Of a DNA stretch of 64,000 nucleotides, positions 27,701 to 37,303 are shown piece after piece. The notes under the pieces are model-generated. The model worked only from the letters and a program-made list of their open reading frames with translations. It was not told where the DNA came from and ran no database searches. Each line of letters starts with the position of its first letter. Within the stretch, counting starts at the first letter, position 1. Made by a program: the position numbers and the translations under genes. Source of the DNA: G963662905 sp965230045 (GTDB lineage Bacteria > Bacteroidota > Bacteroidia > Bacteroidales > WRLA01). Location of the stretch: positions 4,712,001 to 4,776,000 of the forward strand of contig OZ245940.1 in NCBI GenBank assembly GCA_965230045.1. The letters run 5' to 3'.

Positions 27701-30700
27701 ACTGAAACAGTCAATACGTCGCAAGGATAACCTGCAGGTGTCATACGGAGGGCATTTTCACTGTTTACTACGTTCCATGCAGTAGCATTTTCCGGAGTAT
27801 CATCAGTGTAAATGATATCATATTCCTGTGGTTCGAGGTCTCCCGGTGGTTCCCAAGTCAGCTGAACATCACAATTGATGAGGCTGGCTTCGAGGTTACG
27901 GATAGGAGCGAAGAAGTCACAAGTATAATATGTGAATGGATAGAGTACAATCGGGCTTTCGCAGTTGGTATATTTAGCGCTTACGCCACCAATATACGCC
28001 TGAGTTACAGTAAGTCCGGTGTATGTATAAGTAAGTTCAGTAGTGAAATCCTGGAATACACCATTGAGGTAAACGTTATAACCTTCGAGTGCGCGGTCGT
28101 CGCCTGGCTCAACACCTTTAACTACGCGTACATTATCGAGGCTTACGCCATAACCACCAGTTTCAGGGGCTGTACCTTCAAATGCGATGTAATAAGTAGC
28201 AGTTGGGTTCGGAAGTTCGATGTTCTTCTTAGTCCAGAACTGTACGTCACCAGCTTCGCTCATAAGAGCTTCCCAGCTACCGCTTGCACTATTCTTGTAG
28301 AATACAGACAGTTTGTCTTGTCCGCTGCTAGCAGGTTGTGCAAACCAGAAGCTAAGTTCAGGAGCAATGGCACCACCGAGGTCGATTTCTGGAGTAACAA
28401 GCTTGGTAATCGCAGAGCTACCATTGAAGAGTGCGTTGTATTCACCTTCGAATGCGCCGGCTGGATGTCCGCCTGCACCGCCTGTTTGAACAACCCACTG
28501 GTCTGGGTTCATGTTAGGATCAGTAATCTGGGTCCAACCTGAAGGGATCATTCCACCTTCGAAGCCTTCGAAGAATACTTCTTCGTAGTCAAGTACTGGT
28601 GGCAACCAAGTAGCGATACCGTCCATAGTAACGTGGAACATCTGCGGTGGCAGACATGCTTCGTTCAGTACGGCGTCGATAGTAAGGTCTTGGTTCACAT
28701 ACAGTCCTTCGAGAACGTAAGAATCGTAACCTGGCTTACTAACTTCAAGGTTGTACCATCCCAGGTTCACCCAATACAGAGGAGTAACGCCATCTTCTGG
28801 TGCCCAGTCGTAATAACGATCAGAACTTTCAGTAGCAGAAAGCTCAACATATGCACCTTCAGGGCTGTCGCCTGTATTTGTGCTTACGTTCACTGTAACA
28901 GTAAAGTCGAACAGACGAGGAACAACATTCGAGAATGCAGGAGCAGACTGGTTGTAAGTATAAACACTAACTACAGCATATACATAGTATCCTTGTTCCA
29001 GAGTAGTCCAGTCAAGGTCAATGTAATGTGTATCCTCAAAGCCTTCAGCAAGCATAGTCCAAACAGAAGGATCATTTTGCTGGCCATCTTCGAGACGATA
29101 GATGTTATAATACTCGAGATCACGTGCCTGACCAGGAGTTACAGGAACGAATTTACCAATTTTCTGGCTGTTCACCTGTGCTGTTTCAACAGGATACTTG
29201 CTGTAAGAATTGGCAACAGATCCTTGTGTAAGATCAAGTTCGGTATTGAATTCAGTTGCAGCGCGGCCACTGTTATCACCATAAACTTTAGCGCGGATCA
29301 TATAATCCTGATAAGTACTGAGTTCCCAATCACGGCCACCCGTTGCATAGCGGTTGTAGCTGCGGTTTGCACCGGCAGTAGCATCAACAGCAATAGGCGT
29401 ACAGTTTGGATAATCAGTATCCTGGCGCATAACGAGGTAGAAGTCACCTTCTTCAACAGTGCTTGCACCGTTAAAGTCGAATTCAACCCAACCGTAGTTA
29501 GCAGGAGTTACGGTAATACTGTCAAGCATAGTACCAGGCATTCCATCTTCACCGTCAGCAAGAGCTACAAACATAGTGAAAGGCTGCAGGTTATTACCGC
29601 TTGGCCAGCTTCCGTCATATACATTAACCATGAAACCAAGTACATCTGTTGGGTATCCTTCCGGAGTAAATTTAACAGCGTTAAAGTTACCGGCAACATC
29701 CCAAGCAGTTACGTTGGTAGCATCGTCGTTGTCATAAATAATATAGTAGTAGTTGCTAGGCTCATACCAGTTCACATCTACCTGAGTTTTTTCCATATTA
29801 CGCTCAGCAGTTACACCAAGTGCAGGATCAGGGAACTCAAGCATAATGAAGTCAACAATAGTGTTGCCGCCATTAGCTACAGACTGACCTGATACTTCCT
29901 GTGGTTCAAAACCATCAGCTTCACACATTACAGTGTAAGAAGCTTCAAGAACAGTCATTGTATAGGAACCGTTCATATCAGTAGTTGCTTCAGCTTCGTA
30001 AATGAGTTCATCACCTACTTCGCGGTAAGCAGTAACAGTAGCACCTTCCAGTGGTACAAGCGGTGTACCCATAACGCTAACGTTACCTGTGATAGCACCT
30101 TCACCATAGATATACAGTTCGATAGGACCTTCTTCCAGTGATTCACCGGCAGTAGGAGCTTCGTAAACAGCTGTTACTGAATATTCGTGTGTTCCTGCAG
30201 GAGCATAAACATCAGTATATGTACGTGTATCGGCAGCAGTTTGCGCTATGAAACCACCATCACGGTAAACGTTGTAAGCGATCAGGTTTGGTGCCTGTCC
30301 GCCGCCACCGCCACCGCCGCCAGCGACGAGTTCGTAACCGAAGAGGAGGTCAGGAGAAGCCTGCATCAGACCACCAATAGTAGTGAAACCTGAAACAATA
30401 TCTGGCTGAATCCAGAGACCACCAGCAATACCACTTGCACCAAGGTCACCACTTACACTGTGAGAAAGACCTGTAAGGTTACCAGTAGCAATGTCCATTT
30501 GCTCGATCTGACAACCACCACCTGATGATGTACCAGAGAAAACCCATAGGAATGGACCACCAGCAGAAATATTGTCATATGCCATACCATAAATGCTAGG
30601 TGGGTTACTGATTGTATTCAGTGTAGCACCAGCACGGCTGGTAAGTGTAAGGTCAGAATCCCAGTTGTTTACCCAGAATCCATCTTCGCCTTGATCGTAG

Positions 30701-33700
30701 GCAATTGCACGTGCTGCAGAAGCAGAAGAGATAGTACTTACGAGTGTCTGGCTATTAAAGTCCATTTCATAAATGGTAGTAGAAGCAGCACCACCGTAAA
30801 AATAAGTACCATCATAAGCGAGGTCGCGAAGACCGGAAACACCACCGATAGAGAAAGTTTCAACGAATGAACCATCCATGTTAAACTTGACTATCTGGTT
30901 GTTAGCCCACTTAGTTACGTAGAAGAAATTACCATCAGTTTCGGCACCGGCAAGACCAGTCAGACCTGAAGGAGTATCTACATCGTAAGAGAACTGGAGG
31001 TCAAATTGTGCATCGCTTGATCCACCGTTTGAAGCATTTCCTTCATGGCTTTCAGCTTCTGTGCTTGCAGAAACAACAATATCAGAGCGGTCGCCATCAC
31101 CATAAGGGCCTCCCTCTACCGGGTAATCCCAAGTAAGGATTGCATCGTGATCCATAACTTCACCTTCGAGGTTACGTGGTGGAGGCAGGAATGCAGCAGT
31201 AAATTCATAAGTAATGATTTCTGATACACCTGAGCTGTAAACAGCACCAACACCGGCAACGTAAGTCTGGCCGAAGTTCAGGTTTTGATATGTCCATGTA
31301 GTTACATCGGCAGCTGTAGAGCCTACCCATGCACCATCAAGATAAACATTATAGGAAGTAAGGTCGCGTGATTTACCACCAACGCCGTCCCATACTTTTA
31401 CATTATCAATTGCCCACCAGTAATCCCAGTCAGCGTTATAATAATGGAAACGGATTTTCATCCCAACGTTGGCATAGGCAGTAATATCAATTTGCTGATG
31501 GTTTGGAGCACCCCAACCACCAATATTCGAGCTAACAGAATAAACAGTTTGCCATGCAGTACCATCCCAAACATCAACATCACCGATACTGGCAACATAT
31601 TGCTGGAAGAACTGATCGAAATCAAGATACACCTGGCTTACACCGGCAGTATTAACTTCGGAAGTAATCATTTCTTCGTCCATAGTACCGCAAGCAGAAC
31701 CGGCACCGTCACTGTTTACAAAGGCCATTTGCGTACCGTCGAGGCCACCACCATAAGTAGAAGCTTCCCATGTTGCATTACATGTGCCACCATTTACAAT
31801 GGTAAAGTCGGCAGGAATACCGGCATTGAAATTCCATTCTGCACCCGGGAATTCACCTGGCTCAAACCAAACGGCAACCTGAGTAACTTCATCTACATAA
31901 AGACCCCTTGGAGGATTCTTTGTTTCGCTGAGCATTACAGGAATAGTAGTTACTTCATCAATTGTTACGCCCATCATTTCGTAAGGATCGTAACCATTGA
32001 GGTTTACTGAATAGTCATAAGTACCATCCCAAACTTCTTCGAAAACAACAATACCTGAAGCAGGAGCAAATGCTTCATATACTTCATAAGGATATTCCAG
32101 ACCTGTCATCAGCACGTGAGCGCCTTCGGGGCTGTTTCCATCAGTTGTTGTAATTTCAAAAGTTACATCATAACGAAGTGCATGACCTACAACATTAGTA
32201 ACTGCAGCGTCAGAAACTTCACCACTTTCGTAAACAGCATACACATTATAACGATAGTAACCGCTTGGCTGAGCGCCGAAACCGTTATCGTTATAAGAAA
32301 GGCCGCTAACGTTGTTGTTCAGCAGTGTTTCAACACCCGGATCCATTGGATCTTCAGGATCGAAATCAGATACACGGTAAACCATATAATGGTCAACACC
32401 ACGTGTAGCACCCTGAACCGGCTTGTAAGAAGCTGTTCCTTCGGTACCATAGTTAGGTGTATTTGCAGGGCTCATACTGTTCATCTGACGTGTATCAACA
32501 GAAGGATAAACAATACCACCTTTTGCAAAGTCACCAGAACCAGCCTGAGGACCGTTCATTTGAGCGCGGATCATGAAGTCCTGATAAGCAGACATTGCCC
32601 ATGCAGCACCTGCACTGGCATTGCGGCTATACGAACGGAATTTTTGTGGAGGAGTTTCGTCGATACCGATAGGGGCACAATCAGGATAATCACCACCTTG
32701 TACCATAGCGATATAAAAATCTCCATCTTCAATAGTAACGTCAAGACCGGTAAATTCTACCCATCCAAAGTCGTTAGGAGTAACAACAATAGAATCGAGC
32801 AGTGCTCCGGGCATTCCGTTAACGCCGTTATCATCATAAACAGCGATACCGAAATCAACACCGATAAAGGCACCACCAGCAGGATAAGCACCATCACCAA
32901 CGTAAACTGAACCACCTGTTAAATCTGCAGGATATCCGGCAGGAGTAAACTTAACAGCGTTCATGTTTCCACCAAAGAACCATGCAATCATGTTTTCAGC
33001 AACGCCATCGTCATAAACGATTTCGTAATCACCTGAAGGCAGTCCCCATTCTACGAGGCATGCATCATCAGTTGCATTAACTGTAGCAGTGGCAAACATT
33101 GGTTGATAAGCAGTTTCTGTCATGGTAACATCAGGAACTTCTGTTGTGTCACCAAGAACAACTACTACACCATTTTGAGCTCCACCGGCGAAACCGATTT
33201 TCGCGAAAGTGAGGTCAAATGTACCCGCAGGAGTTGGGAAATAATATTCACCGTTTTCTCCTGACATCCAATTATATACATCGCCTGATGTAGTTTCAGT
33301 AGCAGTAATGGTTGCACCAACAACAGGATCGCCTGTAGCAGTATTTTCTACCATACCGTGCATTGTACCTTCTGTTGCAGGAGGTACCGGAGTGTAGAAG
33401 AAACGTGTGTTAGGCACATAACCCGATGTACTACCTGAAGTAGTAGGGAAAGAACCGTCTGCATACCTGTAATTTACACGACCGTAGTCGTAATTGTAAT
33501 ACCAGCGTGGATAACCACTAGCATAATCGCCATCACGGTTTTCATAAAGGACAATTAGGTTGTCCGTACCATTGTAATCGAAATCAGCAACATTGAACTC
33601 AATTTCGATCCAGTCACCCTGAACTCCATTGAATGTTATTGTTCCGTCATACACTTTGGTAAAACCGTTGGCGCCCGGATCTATATAGGCCGAGCTTGGG

Positions 33701-33984
33701 AAAGTAGCGTCTGTGGTATGCTTAAGCCAGATTTGCTGGTTAGGCATCACATAACTTGAAGAGCTGTTGTAGAGTTGATATGCAACCTTTTCCATAGTGA
33801 TTGCATCACCCAATTCTGTTTGGAGGTAAATAACACGAGACCAACTGTAATCGTAAAAGCCGTAAACCGGCACATACGAAGTTCCGCTCGTTCCTCCACC
33901 TACTTCCACGAAATCCGCGAAAGTAGTCGTTGAGGTGAACAGCATCACCAACAACAAGGAAAGAAACCTGGTAATTCTACGCAT
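24724..33984 (-). CDS. Giant T9SS-exported multidomain adhesin-like protein
   Basis: The protein has 3086 residues from the ATG at 33984 (MRRITRFLSLLLVMLFTSTTT, a signal peptide). An upstream frame-open start at 34077 overlaps the promoter and is rejected. The modules, by sequence: beta-sandwich carboxypeptidase-regulatory-like repeats (AGTFDLTFAKIGF; EGATVTAYRE); three MAM/cleaved-adhesin-like 'anchor J' domains (FEGFEGGMIPSGW; LWDDFEMY); at least three long homologous repeats of about 165 residues (IIYDNDDATN, NAVKFTPEGYP, NYGWVEFDF, NRSYNR, YQDYMIRA); many FnIII-like units signed YNVYRDG; a YVTN-like propeller stretch; and an octaglycine linker. The end is a T9SS sorting domain (SVYPNPATDVVNV). 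No enzyme active site is evident. It probably acts in adhesion or as a surface scaffold; the exact ligand is unknown. Confidence 0.88.
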   Translation of the reverse strand: MRRITRFLSLLLVMLFTSTTTFADFVEVGGGTSGTSYVPVYGFYDYSWSRVIYLQTELGDAITMEKVAYQLYNSSSSYVMPNQQIWLKHTTDATFPSSAYIDPGANGFTKVYDGTITFNGVQGDWIEIEFNVADFDYNGTDNLIVLYENRDGDYASGYPRWYYNYDYGRVNYRYADGSFPTTSGSTSGYVPNTRFFYTPVPPATEGTMHGMVENTATGDPVVGATITATETTSGDVYNWMSGENGEYYFPTPAGTFDLTFAKIGFAGGAQNGVVVVLGDTTEVPDVTMTETAYQPMFATATVNATDDACLVEWGLPSGDYEIVYDDGVAENMIAWFFGGNMNAVKFTPAGYPADLTGGSVYVGDGAYPAGGAFIGVDFGIAVYDDNGVNGMPGALLDSIVVTPNDFGWVEFTGLDVTIEDGDFYIAMVQGGDYPDCAPIGIDETPPQKFRSYSRNASAGAAWAMSAYQDFMIRAQMNGPQAGSGDFAKGGIVYPSVDTRQMNSMSPANTPNYGTEGTASYKPVQGATRGVDHYMVYRVSDFDPEDPMDPGVETLLNNNVSGLSYNDNGFGAQPSGYYRYNVYAVYESGEVSDAAVTNVVGHALRYDVTFEITTTDGNSPEGAHVLMTGLEYPYEVYEAFAPASGIVVFEEVWDGTYDYSVNLNGYDPYEMMGVTIDEVTTIPVMLSETKNPPRGLYVDEVTQVAVWFEPGEFPGAEWNFNAGIPADFTIVNGGTCNATWEASTYGGGLDGTQMAFVNSDGAGSACGTMDEEMITSEVNTAGVSQVYLDFDQFFQQYVASIGDVDVWDGTAWQTVYSVSSNIGGWGAPNHQQIDITAYANVGMKIRFHYYNADWDYWWAIDNVKVWDGVGGKSRDLTSYNVYLDGAWVGSTAADVTTWTYQNLNFGQTYVAGVGAVYSSGVSEIITYEFTAAFLPPPRNLEGEVMDHDAILTWDYPVEGGPYGDGDRSDIVVSASTEAESHEGNASNGGSSDAQFDLQFSYDVDTPSGLTGLAGAETDGNFFYVTKWANNQIVKFNMDGSFVETFSIGGVSGLRDLAYDGTYFYGGAASTTIYEMDFNSQTLVSTISSASAARAIAYDQGEDGFWVNNWDSDLTLTSRAGATLNTISNPPSIYGMAYDNISAGGPFLWVFSGTSSGGGCQIEQMDIATGNLTGLSHSVSGDLGASGIAGGLWIQPDIVSGFTTIGGLMQASPDLLFGYELVAGGGGGGGGQAPNLIAYNVYRDGGFIAQTAADTRTYTDVYAPAGTHEYSVTAVYEAPTAGESLEEGPIELYIYGEGAITGNVSVMGTPLVPLEGATVTAYREVGDELIYEAEATTDMNGSYTMTVLEASYTVMCEADGFEPQEVSGQSVANGGNTIVDFIMLEFPDPALGVTAERNMEKTQVDVNWYEPSNYYYIIYDNDDATNVTAWDVAGNFNAVKFTPEGYPTDVLGFMVNVYDGSWPSGNNLQPFTMFVALADGEDGMPGTMLDSITVTPANYGWVEFDFNGASTVEEGDFYLVMRQDTDYPNCTPIAVDATAGANRSYNRYATGGRDWELSTYQDYMIRAKVYGDNSGRAATEFNTELDLTQGSVANSYSKYPVETAQVNSQKIGKFVPVTPGQARDLEYYNIYRLEDGQQNDPSVWTMLAEGFEDTHYIDLDWTTLEQGYYVYAVVSVYTYNQSAPAFSNVVPRLFDFTVTVNVSTNTGDSPEGAYVELSATESSDRYYDWAPEDGVTPLYWVNLGWYNLEVSKPGYDSYVLEGLYVNQDLTIDAVLNEACLPPQMFHVTMDGIATWLPPVLDYEEVFFEGFEGGMIPSGWTQITDPNMNPDQWVVQTGGAGGHPAGAFEGEYNALFNGSSAITKLVTPEIDLGGAIAPELSFWFAQPASSGQDKLSVFYKNSASGSWEALMSEAGDVQFWTKKNIELPNPTATYYIAFEGTAPETGGYGVSLDNVRVVKGVEPGDDRALEGYNVYLNGVFQDFTTELTYTYTGLTVTQAYIGGVSAKYTNCESPIVLYPFTYYTCDFFAPIRNLEASLINCDVQLTWEPPGDLEPQEYDIIYTDDTPENATAWNVVNSENALRMTPAGYPCDVLTVSVNIYDGTWPAGNILNPMEILVYAGDGTGGLPGTMLGSKVVTPTAYNWVDVDVSDLGITITDGDFYVSHKQIGTYPDCPPTAIDEGAGVNRSYSRVDGDPWGVASYQDFMFKAHVYGMYFGDRVIDGGSVNVPATANAAALTANEPVVQTGMQDVQNGKFVYADGREMRALRGYNVYRDGDKINDVLLGPGSTVYTDTPPYGGVYVYGVTAEYDEGHACAVEVEVDVCGHLPAPTDLQGEGYDDALTAHLWWNAPSTSLSTWMYYDDGVYASSIGAGEAQFDVAIRFPVDVLGPYDGLSMTTLRIYMSTSGVNSLYTGKVWTKDGAGDPEVVAEIEIDEAAIVWDAWNDYELETPLVIDATKELWFGYYIDEPDGDFAAAGSAVADDGLGNMIYYGGAWATLLELAPTLDYNWMIRGYVTDDAGDRMEMSAIANTATYNTFGELANTNVEPQATVLPTGSRAVLLGYNVYRDGDDEPVNMDVIPDTTYDDVDLLPGLYEYIVTAVYDEGESYPEGPIEVLVGTLPVPPANLAADVQCYDVVLTWGDADAKLWDDFEMYADFTLDLSPWILNDVDGSTTYGFTGISFPNSGAAMAFIAFNSLATDPPMDENLAYSGDKFAACFAATTPPNNDWMITPMLMIDEGDVFSFMAKTYTDQYGLERFKVAVSTTGTNPEDFTVISEGDYVEAPADAYGMFEYDLSAYAGQEIHIAINCVSNDAFIFMVDDVYVGPAGKARSAANPAVHSTVARAEVAWNGEVYAPSSKTRALQGYNVFMDDVQVNTELIEENTYTVMDLEPGTYGFQVNAVYDEGTSERTDVVEATIEEYVAVSDLEGEINDMGYPELTWSAPVGRALESYKVYREGEMIAEGLTETMYVDEEDLPDGTYCYTIVAVYTDCESVPSNAVCLDITGINDINGNELSVYPNPATDVVNVRHSGQIEQITVVNAVGQVVAEIMTNETNVAINVSTYESGVYMLRMRAADGTLTTKRVTIAE

Positions 33985-34047
33985 AGAACTTGAATTTTGG
34001 TTAATAATTAGTGAATTGAATAAAGGGTTTTCAAAAAAAAATTCGAC

Positions 34048-34077
34048 CAAAGATATAAATTTCCGGTCAAAACGCAA
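34048..34077 (-). promoter_or_regulatory. Promoter of the giant T9SS protein gene
   Basis: On the minus strand TTG (34077-34075), 19 nt, then TATCTTTG (34055-34048) gives an exact match to the Bacteroidota TTG-N19-TAnnTTTG promoter. A start site near 34041 leaves a leader of about 57 nt before the ATG at 33984, which also fixes the start choice. Confidence 0.65.
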
Positions 34078-34651
34078 GATTTCTCCCGCGTCTAATGCTT
34101 TCAGACTATAATATTTATGCAGGGTTGCTTCATTTTCGGGTTTTTTTAAAAATTTTTTGTTAATCCATCAGCCGATGACCAGAATGATTCTGCCGCAGTC
34201 AATTTTATTCTGAATTGTGGAATAGCCATACATCCCAAAATGTAAAAACATCCATAATTTTTTAGTATCATGACTGCTATAGCTAAAAATGAATAAAACG
34301 GTGCAATATTAGAAATTGCGTAGTTAAGAAATTGTTTTTCAGTATTTTATAAATATAAAAATTGATTAAAACATAACACACACAAAAAAATTTGAAAGCT
34401 TGAAAATCAGAACGTAAAGCAAAAGCAGAAAAAGAATGCCTTTAAGCTGATATCCCTTTCTCGCAATTTCCAAAATCCGGAAAAAAGCATCTGAGCCATT
34501 ATTTTTTTCATCAATTTTCAACAAAATCTTTTTTCAAAAACAGGATAAAGGCCGGCATTAATGAAAAAACCGGATGCAAGCTTTAGACTTTCATCCGGTT
34601 TGTAGATTCCGCTTTGTGCATAATTATTGGTTATTGCAACAAATGATATTC
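34078..34651. other. AT-rich intergenic region upstream of the giant gene
   Basis: About 570 bp of very AT-rich sequence without a convincing ORF. Its left end carries the giant gene's upstream region and its right end the sod terminator (34564-34601). I see no repeat shared with the other gaps. Confidence 0.5.
34564..34601 (-). terminator. Terminator of the superoxide dismutase gene
   Basis: The arms AAACCGGATG (34567-34576) and CATCCGGTTT (34592-34601), read on the minus strand, are followed by six T. It lies about 50 bp after the sod stop. Confidence 0.8.
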
Positions 34652-35284
34652 TTAAATTATTGACAAAACATCCTCATAATTCTTTGCTACTTCATCCCAG
34701 TTGATCACATTCCAAAAAGCTGAAACGTAATCTGGACGGCGATTCTGGTAATATAGGTAGTAGGCATGCTCCCAAACATCGAGACCCATTATTGGCATAC
34801 CTTTTACATCGGCGACATCCATTAATGGATTATCCTGATTTGGTGTGCTGCTCACCTGCAATTTGCCATCTTCATTTACCGAAAGCCATGCCCAACCACT
34901 GCCAAAACGGGTTTTTGCCGCATTTTCAAAATCAGTTTTAAATGCTTCAAAGCCTCCAAGGTCGCGCTCCATAGCGTCTTTCAATATCCCCGAAGGCTGG
35001 CCACCTCCATCAGCTTTCATGATATTCCAAAAAAGGCTGTGGTTATAATGACCACCTCCATTATTGCGCACGGCAGCTGAATAAGAACTGATATTTTTAA
35101 AGATATCTTCCAATTGCATATTCTCAGCTTCTGTCCCGGCAACGGCATTCTTCAAATTATTGAAATATCCCTGATGATGTTTTGTATAATGTAATTCCAT
35201 TGTACGCGCGTCGATGTGCGGTTCAAGGGCATCAAAAGCGTAGGGCAATTCCGGAAACTGAATATTTTTAATTTCTTGGTTCAT
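34652..35284 (-). CDS. sod: Superoxide dismutase, Fe/Mn family
   Basis: The 210-residue protein starts at the ATG at 35284 (MNQEIKNIQFPELPYAFDAL); the longer frame adds nine low-complexity residues that the family lacks. Metal ligands are His32 (ELHYTKHH), His82 (HYNHSLFW), Asp169 and His173 (DVWEHAYYL). The GGGHYNH stretch is closer to manganese or cambialistic enzymes than to the AAQ.WNH pattern of iron enzymes. It removes superoxide in the cytosol, useful to an oxygen-exposed anaerobe. It is the last gene of a minus-strand group and is followed by a strong terminator. Confidence 0.96.
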   Translation of the reverse strand: MNQEIKNIQFPELPYAFDALEPHIDARTMELHYTKHHQGYFNNLKNAVAGTEAENMQLEDIFKNISSYSAAVRNNGGGHYNHSLFWNIMKADGGGQPSGILKDAMERDLGGFEAFKTDFENAAKTRFGSGWAWLSVNEDGKLQVSSTPNQDNPLMDVADVKGMPIMGLDVWEHAYYLYYQNRRPDYVSAFWNVINWDEVAKNYEDVLSII

Positions 35285-35371
35285 GTTGTTTAATTTTAAT
35301 TTAGACTTCATTAAAATAACAGCATGGCCATTAAAAGGTTCAAAAGATTTTAATTACTGAAAATCAATATA

Positions 35372-36013
35372 TTAGACCTTTCTGGCTATCATAAGCCCAT
35401 CGCGAAGCGGCAGCAGAACATTTTCCAAACAACCTTCTTCCTGTACCATTTGGTTAAAACGGCGCAGGGCTTTTGTGGCCTTATCGGTCACGGAAAAATC
35501 AGGTACTTTGTTGTCCCACAAAACATTATCAGCAATAAGCAATCCACCTGGTTTGATCTTTGGCAGAATTTTGATAAGGTATTCCGGATAATTCTCTTTA
35601 TCGGCATCTATAAAAACTACATCCCATGCTTCATCAAGCGTATCGATAACATCCAGGGCATTCGCATTAATCAAACGGATTTTGTCTTTAAAAGGAGATT
35701 TTTCAAGTGCCGGCTGAAAAACATGATGGAGTTCATCGTTTTTATCAATGGAATAGATCAGACCTCCCTTCTGAAGACCTTCGGCGAGGTGGAAGGTGGC
35801 ATAAGCCGTATAGGTTCCAAGCTCCAGAATACGAAGAGGTTTCAGCGATTTACTCAGCAATGACAGGAAAGCACCCTGAACTTTACCCGAAATCATACGT
35901 GGCATCAAAGCTTTCAAATAGGTTTGCCTGCGCAAATCAGCCAAGTACGGGCATTCATCACGGCAATGTGCTTCAATATACTCCTCAAGCAAATAGCTCT
36001 TTTCGTCGTTCAT
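35372..36013 (-). CDS. O-methyltransferase, caffeoyl-CoA type (family 3)
   Basis: This is a 213-residue class I SAM methyltransferase. Features: LRILELGTYTAYATFHLAEGL (SAM-binding), YSIDKNDE, WDVVFIDADKENYPEY (metal-binding Asp region) and LLIADNVLWDNKV. Bacterial members methylate catechols or small hydroxylated compounds with a divalent cation; the substrate cannot be read from the sequence. It follows the M16 peptidase gene by 12 bp, so it is in the same operon, with SOD 87 bp downstream. Confidence 0.9.
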   Translation of the reverse strand: MNDEKSYLLEEYIEAHCRDECPYLADLRRQTYLKALMPRMISGKVQGAFLSLLSKSLKPLRILELGTYTAYATFHLAEGLQKGGLIYSIDKNDELHHVFQPALEKSPFKDKIRLINANALDVIDTLDEAWDVVFIDADKENYPEYLIKILPKIKPGGLLIADNVLWDNKVPDFSVTDKATKALRRFNQMVQEEGCLENVLLPLRDGLMIARKV

Positions 36014-36025
36014 AATATTGGATCT

Positions 36026-37300
36026 CTATTCTCCTGGATAAATAAGATAGCTCAAACGATCATCTGAATAAATCTTCTGTGCCAATTGGTTCAGGCTGTA
36101 CGGACTGATTTGCAATATTTTGTCGCGTAATTCATCTGTTGTGCAAATTTCCCCATTGAGCAATAATGATTTGCCTGCATTGAGCATTTTCTGGCTGCCT
36201 GAATCATGTTGCACTTCAATTTGGCCCAACATCTGTTTCTTAGCCTGTAAAAGCTGACGTTCCGAACACACATTATCCGCAAACTTACTTAGCTCCCGAC
36301 GCACCAGTTTGAGGCTTTTTTTCAGGTTTTTATGGTCTGTCCCGAGGTAAATCGTATGTAATCCCTGATCTTTGTATGTTGCATATGAAGATTCTACAAG
36401 ATAGGAGCAGGCGTGTTTTTCACGCAGGGACATATTCAGGCGGCTGTTGAGACCGGGGCCACCCAGCATATTGTTCAGCAAGGACATTATAATGCGCTCG
36501 TCAGAAAAAACCGCAGGTGCCGGCATACCGATCAGGCAATGCGTTTGGAAACTGTTCCTGTCTTTTTGAATATTGAAAGGCTTATAATCAAAGGGCACAT
36601 CAGAAGAATTCTTCATTGAATCTTCAAAAGAGGGCCTGTCATGAAGCGGGAAAAACTTCTCGATCAACTTAATGATTTTAAGAAAAGATGCATTTCCGCA
36701 ATAGCTCACCACCATACGATCTGTTTTGTAGTGCGCACCAATAAAATCGAGGATCATTTGGCGGTTGAACGAAGCAACGGTTTCGGGTGTGCCCAATATC
36801 TGGGATGAAAGCGGGTGATCGTTAAAAAACAATTGCTCAAACTCATCAAAAATATATTCCGATGGGCTATCGAGATAGGAATTGATTTCATCCAAAACAA
36901 TTTCCTTTTCTTTTTCGATTTCCTTTTCGGGGAAGCTGGCGTTAAATACAATATCCGCAATTAAATCAAAAGCCCTGTTTAGGTTATTTAAAGCGGGGAA
37001 GGAAGCATAAATACAGGTCTCTTCTTTGCTGGTATATGCGTTCAGTTCGCCACCAATTACTTCCAGGCGGTTGATTACCTGATAGGATTTGCGCCTGCGT
37101 GTTCCTTTGAAAATTGTATGTTCAATGAAATGGGCAAGGCCCTCCTGCTCCTTCAGTTCATCGCGGCTACCGGCATGAATAAAACAGGCCAGGTGCGAAA
37201 CCGAAGAAGGCTGATATTGATAAACCAGCCGCAATCCATTTGAGAATGTATGGAGATGATATTCCTGTTGAGATTTCAATGCGCCATATTTATGATACAA
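36026..37300 (-). CDS. M16-family zinc peptidase
   Basis: The protein has 424 residues with the inverted zinc motif HFIEH (His57, Glu60, His61) and the distal ligand Glu138 in EIVLDEI, matching HXXEHX76E. A full M16 N-terminal domain and an M16_C domain (about 175-360) with the R/Y-type GLNSRLNMSLREKHACSY segment are present. No signal peptide is seen, so it is probably cytosolic and may process peptides or precursor proteins. It begins 3 bp after the TPR lipoprotein stop, which indicates one operon. Confidence 0.93.
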   Translation of the reverse strand: MYHKYGALKSQQEYHLHTFSNGLRLVYQYQPSSVSHLACFIHAGSRDELKEQEGLAHFIEHTIFKGTRRRKSYQVINRLEVIGGELNAYTSKEETCIYASFPALNNLNRAFDLIADIVFNASFPEKEIEKEKEIVLDEINSYLDSPSEYIFDEFEQLFFNDHPLSSQILGTPETVASFNRQMILDFIGAHYKTDRMVVSYCGNASFLKIIKLIEKFFPLHDRPSFEDSMKNSSDVPFDYKPFNIQKDRNSFQTHCLIGMPAPAVFSDERIIMSLLNNMLGGPGLNSRLNMSLREKHACSYLVESSYATYKDQGLHTIYLGTDHKNLKKSLKLVRRELSKFADNVCSERQLLQAKKQMLGQIEVQHDSGSQKMLNAGKSLLLNGEICTTDELRDKILQISPYSLNQLAQKIYSDDRLSYLIYPGE

Positions 37301-37303
37301 AGA

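Noticed and set aside
28633..29892. 419-codon plus-strand ORF inside the giant gene
   Set aside because: It is antisense to the repeat protein, has no signal, domain or promoter, and its length follows from the biased codons of the sense gene. Other antisense ORFs in the same gene behave likewise.
24724..33984. CRISPR array or tandem DNA repeats
   Set aside because: The repeats are diverged protein modules of about 165 residues in one long frame, without regular spacers.
34652..35311. Longer start for superoxide dismutase at 35311
   Set aside because: It adds nine Lys/Leu/Asn residues absent from the family; ATG 35284 fits.
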